In this document: positions 7,103-15,000 of the stretch, piece by piece
Layout: each line of letters opens with the position of its first letter
How positions within the stretch are numbered: position 1 is the stretch's first letter
Source: Stramonita haemastoma
Taxonomy: Eukaryota; Mollusca; Gastropoda; Neogastropoda; Muricidae
DNA: 15,000 nt
Assembly: GCA_030674155.1 (NCBI GenBank)
Contig: CM060326.1
Span: 24,255,570 to 24,270,569, forward strand
Direction of reading: 5' to 3'
Notes under the pieces: model-generated
Told to the model about the DNA's origin: nothing
Database searches by the model: none
Seen by the model: only the letters and a program-made list of their open reading frames with translations
Program-made: the position numbers and the translations under genes

Positions 7103-7425
7103 TTTTTTTTAAATGTATTTATTCTTTTCTATCGAGGATAGTGGAATAAGCGCTCATGTGCTTTTTATATCCAGTCCCCGTGTGTATGCAGTTTTGTAAA
7201 TCTTATCTGTTCCCACCGGCACAAAATGGCCTACTCTTACGAAAAGCGGAACAGGATTTACTTTGTGCGCAAGATGATCTGCGTGTGTTCGCACACGGGG
7301 CCTTGGCTTTAAAGTCTCATCCGACGGAATTTTTGGGACAGTAGAGTCAGCACTGATGTTAACTCCAGAGGAAAAATCTCCTCGAACGGAAATCGAACCC
7401 GGTCGTCAACACACCCGCCGGCAGG
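7103..7425 (-). mobile_element. tRNA-derived SINE-like element, copy 2, head truncated
   Basis: On the minus strand a B-box-like GGGTTCGATTTC lies at 7389-7400, followed by GGAGATTTTTCCTCTGGAG and TTAAC, the same junction as in copy 1. No matching A box is visible upstream, so the 5' head seems truncated or decayed. The body then differs from copy 1, including CGGATGAGACTTTAAAGCC and GGCCCCGTGTGCG, and ends in a run of about nine A on that strand (7103-7111), which suits a retrotransposed 3' end. A 62-codon plus frame inside it (7156-7344) is incidental. Confidence 0.6.
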
Positions 7426-8411
7426 AATAAACGTAGTGACAAAAAATCTTATGCACGAAGTCGACATGGTTTTAGTGACTGACATTGCCATGTTGCTCAG
7501 AATCATTCTCTACGGTCTTTCATTATACCCGTTTTCTTGCTCTTTTTCTCAAATTTAATATTGCGTGCATATAGCAGTTAGCCTAACTAGTGATATTCTT
7601 TCAAACAGAATGAAGGCAACATTTTCAAGTGTATTCAATGCATTTAGAATTTTCTTACCTGATTAAGCGTATGTTTCCCACGGACAACCGTGATAAATAG
7701 AAAGAGTATCGAAAGATTAGACTTCATTGACATTGCACTAATAACACTGCTTTTATAGATTTTTAGCACTAGTTTCTTATAGACTTCATTTTCCATTTCT
7801 TCTTCGTCGACGCTCAGAAAGCAACTATTGTTGTCTGTCGTATGAGCGAGAATGTGTTATACTGCCATTAAGCACCTGACAAGTAAGACCCAGCACATCC
7901 AGCTTTAGCCAACTTTTAGCCATTTTGAACCCATGAGTTCATTTCAGTACAAAGACAATTTGAAGGGAACCATCCAAATTTGAATCTAAAGCGTGTGGAT
8001 ATACTACAGTGTATGTAAGACAATAAAACCGTTTCTCATTCTTTCTTACCAATGTTCTATAACCTTTAAACCGCCAGCCAAATATCAGCACAGGTCGTAT
8101 CATTATAGAATTTGAGATGAGTAGTGCAAAAACAGTTTACAGCAAAAACTGCTGCGAACAGCTCTCAAATGAAAGTAAAATGACTTTACCCAAATCATCA
8201 GATGTCATTAGCAATAGCTCTTGGGTTTCATTTGTAGAACAGTTTTAATGACTGACATACCATACTTTAGGATGGTTCCTCACATCAGCAGTCACTAATA
8301 TTGGGGTCGTCTTCTTTTTTGTTATATATGTATAGCAATGCCCATATTGTTTGATTTTGTAAATTAAAAAAATGTCTTAACTGCGTGCAAAAAGAATTTT
8401 TCGCTGTAGTG
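7426..8411. other. AT-rich stretch without recognisable gene
   Basis: Nearly 1 kb with no frame above about 60 codons, no microsatellite, and no repeat detectable by eye against the rest of the window. Probably intron or intergenic DNA. Confidence 0.6.
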
Positions 8412-8439
8412 TTTTTACTTTCACCTTTTTACTTTCACC
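8412..8439 (+). repeat. Perfect 14-bp tandem duplication
   Basis: TTTTTACTTTCACC occurs twice without a gap or mismatch, and TTTA follows. It lies about 45 bases before the ATG of the ORF at 8486. Confidence 0.95.
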
Positions 8440-8485
8440 TTTACATAGTGTGTATGTTTGTTTTGTTTGTCCGTCGTGTTTGACG

Positions 8486-8713
8486 ATGACCTCTAAAACA
8501 GCAGAGGAGGCAGCTGCTGTTTCGGAAACTGGGCAGAAATTCGATTATAGTGGAGATGCCTTGCCCACAGTACATCCCCACTCTCTCGACCAAGAGGGCA
8601 TAAGGACAGTCAGCATTGGAGATGTTGTCCAAAGGCCAACTAGAACCTGGCTGCAGTACACAAGGCCTGTGCAAGTCGAGCCTCCTAGACAGAGAGTCAT
8701 AGTCGATCACTAA
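8486..8713 (+). CDS. ORF of unknown nature, 75 codons
   Basis: The protein begins MTSKTAEEAAAVSETGQKF and ends in PPRQRVIVDH. It has a balanced composition with Ala/Glu near the start and Arg, Pro, Val and Gln near the end, and no low-complexity run, signal peptide or membrane segment. I chose the ATG at 8486 because the 12 upstream codons in frame look like T/G-rich non-coding DNA; an upstream ATG exists at 8450. The opposite strand is open over almost the same interval (8441-8710), so only one can be real, if either. The GC-richer block against AT-rich surroundings fits an exon or an inserted repeat piece. No family is recognised and no splice signals are convincing. Confidence 0.25.
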   Translation: MTSKTAEEAAAVSETGQKFDYSGDALPTVHPHSLDQEGIRTVSIGDVVQRPTRTWLQYTRPVQVEPPRQRVIVDH

Positions 8714-9238
8714 AGACTAAGCTGTAAGGTGGAATTCCATGAGTGGGAAAGCCACTGATCATACAGCCTCTCACTTTGCTGTTGCCCCCAGCACCAATGG
8801 TTTAATCAAGAACTGTGATAAAGCCCAAGCGCTGAAGGCAGTGTGTATTTTTGGGTCAGAACACCACTGAACACTCTCTAAATGACCCACAAGCAGCGCA
8901 TGGCCTTTTGGCTAGAGACGGCTCTACAGCTACCTAACAATGATGCACAAACTGATTATGATACACACGTCCCTCACATATTTATCAAACAATTACGTGA
9001 GTTAATGATAAGCCTCTTTCATGGACTAGTTATTTATTTCAGCTTAAAAAGCATGAGAGAGGGGGTCGTTTTCAGACTCCTTTCTAGAAGAAATCTTCCA
9101 TGCACTATATCATAGTAAATAAAGAGACACAGCCAAATAGACACAGACAGACACGGATAGACAGACAGACACGAAAGGTACAGATAAGTGTCACAAGGGA
9201 ACAGAAGCAGAAAAACATTGCAAGATCAAATATCACCA
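8714..9238. other. Stretch downstream of the ORF, no firm gene
   Basis: A 77-codon plus frame (8882-9115) begins MTHKQRMAFWLETALQL and becomes Leu/Ser/Arg-rich. It is not recognised. A short interrupted GACA-type tract lies at about 9127-9175. The block up to about 8850 keeps the mixed composition of the preceding ORF and may belong to the same repeat or exon. Confidence 0.4.
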
Positions 9239-9239
9239 A

Positions 9240-9985
9240 GCATATAAGTCTTCCACACTTTACACCCTGATGTTTTGAACTTAAGCATTTTACTCAAGCA
9301 AGCATATAAGTCTTCCACACTTTACACCCTGTAGTTTTGAACTTAAGCATTTTACTCATGCAAGCATATAAGTCTTCCAACACTTTACACCCTGTAGTTT
9401 TGAACTTAAGCATTTTACTCATGCAAGCATGTAAGTCTTCCACACTTTACACCCTGTAGTTTTGAACTTAAGCATTTTACTCATGCAAGCATATAAGTCT
9501 TCCACACTTTACACCCTGTAGTTTTGAACTTAAGCATTTTACCAGAGTAAGCATGTAAGTCTTCCACACTTTACACCCTGTAGTTTTGAACTGAAGCATT
9601 TTACCAGAGTAAGCATGTAAGTCTTCCACACTTTACACCCTGCAGTTTTGAACTGAAGCATTTTACCAGAGTAAAGCATGTAAGTCTTCCACACTTTACA
9701 CCCTGCAGTTTTGAACTGAAGCATTTTACCAAGTAAGCATGTAAGTCTTCACACTTTACACCCTGCTAGTTTTGAACTGAATGCATTTTACCAGAGTAAG
9801 CATGTAAGTCTTCCACACTTTACACCCTGTAGTTTTGAACTGAAGCATTTTACCAGAGTAAGCATGTAAGTCTTCCACACTTTACATCCTGTAGTTCTGA
9901 ATGTTAGTGTCTCAGCAATGTAAATCTAGAATCTACACCTTGTAGCTTTGAACTTCAGCATCTGAGGAATGTAAGTTTTCTACGA
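9240..9985 (+). repeat. Minisatellite, about 62-bp unit, 11 good copies
   Basis: The unit contains GCATRTAAGTCTTCCACAC followed by TTTACACCCTGTAGTTTTGA and ends ACTKAAGCATTTTAC plus a variable linker. Unit starts lie at about 9240, 9302, 9364, 9427, 9489, 9551, 9613, 9676, 9737, 9800 and 9862, with decayed copies near 9915 and 9968. The first five units end in CTCATGCAA or CTCAAGCAA and carry CTTAAG; from the sixth on, linkers read CCAGAGTAA, with CTGAAG from the unit at 9551. Lengths vary from about 61 to 64 by single-base indels, so no frame persists. The 61-codon minus frame here is a product of the repeat. Confidence 0.95.
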
Positions 9986-9989
9986 TTTA

Positions 9990-10310
9990 CAAAGAAGGGG
10001 GGGGGGGTGACATTTAGACATAATATGTTGAGGTTCTGTTTTCAGGCTTCGTGGTTCAAGTCAAACTTTGTTCACTCAGACAAAGAAAGATATTGATTTT
10101 CCCTCTGTGATTTTTCTTTTATTCTGTCGAGATGACTGTGGTTTATGATTTCAGGACATGGAGAAGATGACAGAGACAGACAGAGAGACAGAGAGAAAGC
10201 TGAGAGAGAGATAGAGAGAATGAATGAATCAATCAATCAATCAATCAATTAACCAATCAATAATCTATATTTGTAAGGGTTACAGAGTAAGTTTTACGTA
10301 CTTTTTTCAT
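9990..10310. other. Stretch with short simple repeats, no gene
   Basis: A run of nine G (about 10000) is followed by ordinary sequence, then GACA/GAGA-rich DNA at 10165-10220 and an (AATC)n tract at 10219-10262. No open frame of interest. Confidence 0.7.
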
Positions 10311-10314
10311 TCGG

Positions 10315-10331
10315 CCCTTGCCCAACAAGGG
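10315..10331 (+). repeat. Small perfect hairpin CCCTTG-CCCAA-CAAGGG
   Basis: A six-base stem and five-base loop directly before the AT repeat. No U-run or context suggests a terminator, so it is recorded only as structure. Confidence 0.6.
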
Positions 10332-10390
10332 AATATATATATATATATAATATATATATATATCTATATATATATATCTGTGTGTATATA
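10332..10390. repeat. (AT)n microsatellite
   Basis: Three AT runs separated by TAATA and TCT interruptions, followed by TGTGTGTATATA. It is self-complementary and prone to cruciform folding. Confidence 0.95.
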
Positions 10391-10675
10391 AACTAAAAAA
10401 GGCAAAAGCAGCCCCTTATCCCCACATACCAACAACAAAAATTCAACCTATGATTAAAAAAAGATGGGATACATTCAACAAAACGCATATCTCCAATGGG
10501 ATATATTGATAATTATTTAAATAAAAGAGATATACATGTATTCACAAACACAGTCCACAGCTGACCCGAACATTTATGTCAAGACAGATGCACTGAGTAT
10601 AAAAAGGTAAATCAAATAGATAAAATCAAGAGGAAAAACAAACGACAAAACAAAAAAGAGACAGCAGAGAAGAGA
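10391..10675. other. A-rich stretch without gene
   Basis: A/C-rich and A-rich on the plus strand, with no open frame or repeat of note before the poly-C run. Confidence 0.6.
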
Positions 10676-10950
10676 CCCCCCCCCCCCCCCCCCCCCCACT
10701 GATATATTTTTTTCTCCAAATCTTTCTCTTTTTCAACATTTTTAAGAAAAAAAAACTAACCCTGAAAAACCAACAACATCAAACAAAATTTAGAAGTATA
10801 GCATTTTTTTAAAATCGTGTCTAGGAATATGAATAAGTCAAAAAAGAAGACTACGATAAAAAAAAAAGTACATCTGTGTTTGTGTGTGTGGGGGGGGGGC
10901 ACAAAGAAAGCATAAACAAGGAAAAACCACACAACACCCCCCCCCATCCC

Positions 10951-10975
<25 letters not shown>
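10676..10975. repeat. Cluster of long poly-C and poly-G runs
   Basis: Poly-C of 22 (10676-10697), poly-G of about 10 (10890-10899), poly-C of 9 (10937-10945) and poly-C of 28 (10948-10975) lie in A/T-rich DNA. The Pro-rich plus and Gly-rich minus frames across them are artefacts. Confidence 0.95.
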
Positions 10976-10983
<8 letters not shown>

Positions 10984-11119
10984 CAACACAAAACAACTAC
11001 AAAAACACCTCTCTGTAATTTAAACGGTAAGAATACAATTTCAATTCGACATAAAACCCAAATATTCCTATTCCAATGATAAGTCTAGCTAGTATGTTTG
11101 GAAGTGGAAGATAGGTGGG

Positions 11120-11774
<655 letters not shown>

Positions 11775-11825
11775 TGTGTGTGTGTGTGTGTGTGTGTGTG
11801 TTGTGTGTGTGTGTGTGTGTGTGTG

Positions 11826-11860
<35 letters not shown>
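11775..11860. repeat. (GT)n microsatellite
   Basis: Three GT blocks separated by two single extra T bases (TTG breaks near 11801 and 11826). The evenly spaced breaks suggest that one block was duplicated with its interruption. Confidence 0.95.
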
Positions 11861-11861
<1 letters not shown>

Positions 11862-12343
11862 AAGAGAGATTCTGTGTTTGATTAAAGTAAACTCTTTAGA
11901 CAGTACTTTCTGTATATCTGTAGCAAAGTGGAAAACAAGTGCTTTATTTTCAAAACTTCACCGAAAAACCTGAGAAATATTTGTAAGATAACGAGAATTT
12001 GTCTCTGCTGGTTAAGATTATGACTTCATTCCAAAAAATCTTGAATGAACATAACATCCGTTCCAACTGACACAGAAACCCAATTACACTGGGTGCCATG
12101 TGGAATGGTGAGTGGCTGCGTCTGCTGTGTGGTTGCTGACCTACGGAATGTGGGTCACATCACCAAGTCTGTTTACATGTCGCCCAGGTCATCATGACAG
12201 ATCCCAAGTCGCCCACTTGAGATCAATACGACGACATAGACACAGCATCAAAAACAACATTATAGGTGACACTTACCAGCCTGATTTTTTTTTAATGACA
12301 CTACCCTTGTATGCAAAAGTTTACCTTCTTACAGTGTAAGGCC
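11861..12343. other. Stretch without recognisable gene
   Basis: Mixed to AT-rich sequence. A 75-codon plus frame (12112-12339) has no recognisable motif. Nothing else stands out. Confidence 0.5.
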
Positions 12344-12661
12344 TTAAGAATTCTGCAAATGTAGGTTAATAGAGCTCTTGGCCGTCATCAGCTCCACAGC
12401 CCCAATCTTTATCACCGAAGCTGAAAAATTAAGGGGGAGGAGATTTTCTGTCAGGCTTTTCTGCTCTTTGCCAACCTTTTTTAGGAAAACGTCCTTCTCC
12501 TTCGTCCAGCCTCTACAGCTGTATGAAATATCTCCCCTCCGTGAAAGTCTGGGTACATAGCGCGGCATTGCAACCGATTTCCAACTGTGCTCAGTGTGGC
12601 TGCACTTCACTCCGGCATAAGAGACCTTCCGAGTTTTTAGCCGGGGTTTGAATAGCATCAC
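12344..12661 (-). CDS. Unrecognised ORF, 105 codons, doubtful
   Basis: The frame starts MMLFKPRLKTRKVSYAGVK, is basic (many Lys and Arg) and ends in SSINLHLQNS. Its composition is balanced, with no repeat or membrane segment, unlike most frames in this window. No domain is recognised and it is short enough to arise by chance. It lies next to the large GT/CA microsatellite, from which its start is separated by about 175 bases. A plus-strand frame of 60 codons overlaps it. I list it because its composition is not obviously artefactual. Confidence 0.15.
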   Translation of the reverse strand: MMLFKPRLKTRKVSYAGVKCSHTEHSWKSVAMPRYVPRLSRRGDISYSCRGWTKEKDVFLKKVGKEQKSLTENLLPLNFSASVIKIGAVELMTAKSSINLHLQNS

Positions 12662-12837
12662 AACACTGCTGTTAGCGTCACAGCAAAGCCGACAACAGAA
12701 ACTGCCCTGAAGCAGTGTAATCTGCTTATCAGATTAACGAGGGTTTTTTGTCTGAAGTTGAGAAGTTGTTGTCTGTCATATTGTTGGAGGTATGTCTGTG
12801 ACATTTGATAATTTACGATTCTGTGTCTCTGGTCTTG

Positions 12838-12877
12838 TTTATGTGTGTGTGGTGTTGTGTGTAGTGTGTGTGTGTGT

Positions 12878-12925
<48 letters not shown>

Positions 12926-13185
12926 GGTGTGTTTTTGTGTGTGTGTGTGTGTTTTGTGTGTGTGTTGTGTGTGTGTTGTGTAATGTGTGTGTGTGTTGTG
13001 TGTGTGTATGTGTAAATGTGTGTGTGTAAATGTGTGTGTGTAAATGTGTGTGTGTGTGTGTGTGTGTTTGTGCATGTGTGTGTGTCTGTTTGTGTGTGTG
13101 GTGTGTATGTAAGTATGTGTGTGTGCGTGCGTGTAAGTGTGGTGTTGCGTGTAAGTGTGTGTGTGTGTTTGTATTTGTGTGTGTC

Positions 13186-13251
<66 letters not shown>

Positions 13252-13425
13252 GTGTGTGTGTGTGTGGTGTGTGTGTGTGTGTTGTGTGTGTGTGTGTGTG
13301 TTTGGTGTGTGTGTGTGTGTAAGTATGTGTGTGTGCGTGTAAGTGTGTGTGTGCGTGTAAGTGTGTGTGTGTTTGTATTTGTGTGTGTGTTTGTGTGTGT
13401 GTGTGTGTTGTTGCATTTGTGTGGG
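12838..13425. repeat. Long interrupted (GT)n array with internal block duplication
   Basis: About 590 bases of GT repeats with TTG, GGT, TAAA, TAAG, TTTGT and GCGT interruptions. A block containing GTAAGTATGTGTGTGTGCGT and then GTTTGTATTTGTG at about 13109-13190 recurs at about 13319-13395, offset by 210 bases, with a pure (GT)n core between. Long His/Thr-rich minus frames (300 and 219 codons) and Cys/Val-rich plus frames across it are artefacts. Confidence 0.95.
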
Positions 13426-13432
13426 TATGCCT

Positions 13433-13506
13433 ACAACACACACCAGACACCATACCACACCACACCACATACACACACGTGTGTGCAGAGACAGACACGC
13501 GTGTGC

Positions 13507-13537
<31 letters not shown>

Positions 13538-13725
13538 GGCATGCGTACGTACGTACGCACCTACTTACCTTCCTACCTACCTACCCACCTACCTACTACC
13601 TACCTACCTACCTACCTACCTACCTACCTACCTACCTACCTACCACCTACCTACCTACCTACAACATACAACATACAACAACATACATACATACAACATA
13701 CATACATACACATACACACAAACAC
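13433..13725. repeat. (CA)n, (GACA)n and (CTAC)n compound microsatellite
   Basis: Follows the GT array with opposite strand composition: CA/CCACA repeats to about 13480, (GACA)n at 13508-13537, a perfect 18-base palindrome TGCGTACGTACGTACGCA at 13542-13559, (CTAC)n at about 13560-13661, and CATA/ACAA repeats to about 13725. Confidence 0.95.
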
Positions 13726-13744
13726 GCTCGTGCGCATGTGCAGG

Positions 13745-15000
13745 CCCGTAATTCATCCCCACAAAAAAGGTTTGATTTAGATAAGCAGATAGAAATCGCG
13801 TGTTATTACAGTAGAAAGAAGCCTAAATTGCTTGCCCAGCCTTGTAGGAACAGCTTGTTTGTGCTCTGGGGAAGATAAAAAACACACGAAACAAAGGGAT
13901 CAACAGAAGCTGAAAGACAAAGGCAAAGATAGAGAGAGGGGTAGTGTTTAATGTCACAGCTTTGTGTCTCTGTCTCCCACTTAATTTAAATGGGTGAGAT
14001 TTTTCAGTTAAGCTGGCCGGGAGATTAGCCCTGATCACGTCCTGTCTCCTGGCTTATTCTGTGTGTCATTTCTCATTCCCTCTCCTGAGAGACGCCATCA
14101 ACACAGAGGACGAGTTTTCTTTGTTTCTGGGGATCTGGCGATGACAGAGATTTCCCCCTTTACTGGAAAGAAAAAAAGGCTGATGTTGTGTTTACAGAGT
14201 AATTGGGAAAAGTCTTAGCTTTGGAAGAGTTGAAATGAAGGCTGAGATGTAGCGGGATTTCGTGTTGTTTTTAAGCTGTCAAAATCCTGTTACTAAAGTT
14301 TGTTTTTAAAAAGGAAAAATAATTGCTTGTTATCAAAGCAATAAGCAATATTTTCTTTTAAAAAGAAGATGATTGGGAAAATAATGTCAAAAGTTTTAAC
14401 ATGCTAAAGATTGGTGTTCTGTTTTTTGGTGTCAGATCGATTATCTTTTCCCAAAGAATTCAATTTTGGAGTTGCTGCTGTTCTGGAACTTCACAAAGTA
14501 TTGTTTCTAAACATTAATATGGAAAACAAGATAATGATTATAAAACAGTTTACAATATAAGTGTTACTTTTACAAGGGCAATGCATAATACGTTTCAAAG
14601 GAAAGCATTTATATTTGCAAGAACTGGTGAACAATTTTCAGTGTTAGACAAACATGTTTTTTTTAAACAGAAATAACCCTGCTAAAAGTTGATGACAAAC
14701 TCTTTAGATTGAGTCAGTAGCATCTACTTTCTTGTACGTTATCCTAAATAAAATATGGGAAAAAATGAATGATTGAATAGTCCTAGAAAAATGAAAGGAA
14801 TTAAAAGACACAGTAAATGTTTGCGTAAAACTAATGCGTCTATCTAAATATGTGATGAAGTCATGGTTTCGTTTTTGTATAAACTCCAAACTCTTTATTA
14901 TACACTGACTTTGAGGGAAAGTCTGGGTACTAGTCTTTTTGAGGAGATGGTGCATCAAAGTCTCTTGTGCAATGCGTATTTTTTGCATTTGAAAAAAAAC
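13745..15000. other. Single-copy-looking DNA without recognisable gene
   Basis: No microsatellite and no repeat seen elsewhere in the window. Small minus frames (13823-14038, 71 codons; 14704-14988, 94 codons) have no recognisable motif. The part at about 13950-14165 is of more even composition than its AT-rich surroundings. It could be intronic or intergenic regulatory DNA, or an unrecognised exon. Confidence 0.5.

Noticed and set aside
9539..9724. 61-codon minus frame with a repeated MLQFKTAGCKVWKTYML peptide
   Set aside because: It arises from the minisatellite unit. Unit length varies and is not a constant multiple of three, so the frame is lost after about three units.
9240..9985. Possible CRISPR-like array
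   Set aside because: Units of about 62 bases follow each other directly without unique spacers, and the context is an animal genome. It is a minisatellite.
12658..13560. 300- and 219-codon minus frames and overlapping plus frames, rich in His/Thr or Cys/Val
   Set aside because: They are translations of (GT/CA)n microsatellite in several frames at once, with no non-repeat protein core.
12543..14932. Shared 14-mer GAAAGTCTGGGTAC at about 12543 and 14919
   Set aside because: Flanks do not align, and one such match is expected by chance at this window size.

Overview
The window reads as non-coding, repeat-laden DNA from an animal genome. I see no bacterial-style gene clusters, no rRNA or mature tRNA genes, and no long complex ORF. 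Very abundant and long (CA/GT)n, (GA)n, (AT)n, (ATT)n, (GACA)n and (CTAC)n microsatellites, long poly-C/poly-G runs, tRNA-derived SINE-like sequences with the A/B boxes of an RNA polymerase III promoter, and a pogo/CENP-B-type DNA transposon suggest a lophotrochozoan, most likely a mollusc such as a marine gastropod. That taxonomic guess is an inference from repeat style and was not tested by any search.

Layout. Positions 1-2240 are mostly unremarkable AT-rich DNA holding two diverged copies of an unidentified dispersed repeat (about 817-955 and 2107-2235) around a compound AT/CA/ATAC microsatellite (1431-1735). A short Cys-rich open stretch with splice-like borders lies at 2493-2628 and is the only hint of an internal exon. 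From 2920 to 4260 there are GACA/CG/CA, ATT and poly-G tracts.

The most structured part is 4260-5635. A short DNA transposon (4811-5570) has 27-bp terminal inverted repeats with one mismatch, TA flanks, five copies of a subterminal motif, and a remnant of the DNA-binding half of a transposase on the minus strand. It sits inside an ATT/ACT-type microsatellite. Just upstream, an 82-bp inverted copy of that transposase fragment is joined to the right arm of an 82-88-bp inverted repeat whose other arm is at 4260. This layout suggests a template-switch rearrangement, a second degraded element, or an assembly artefact.

From 6111 to 7425 there is a CA/CG tract with Z-DNA potential and two SINE-like elements on the minus strand that share a tRNA-related head but seem to differ in body. 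Positions 8412-8713 hold a perfect 14-bp duplication and a 75-codon ORF of normal composition and unknown nature. Positions 9240-9985 are a roughly 62-bp-unit minisatellite, with 11 good and two decayed copies in two ordered sequence variants.

The rest is poly-C, (GA)n and (GT)n tracts, ending in a roughly 900-bp compound microsatellite (12838-13725). Its strand composition flips from GT-rich to CA/CTAC-rich and it contains an internal duplicated block. Positions 13745-15000 hold no recognisable gene. No set of genes acting together can be supported; the functional content is transposon-derived or repetitive.
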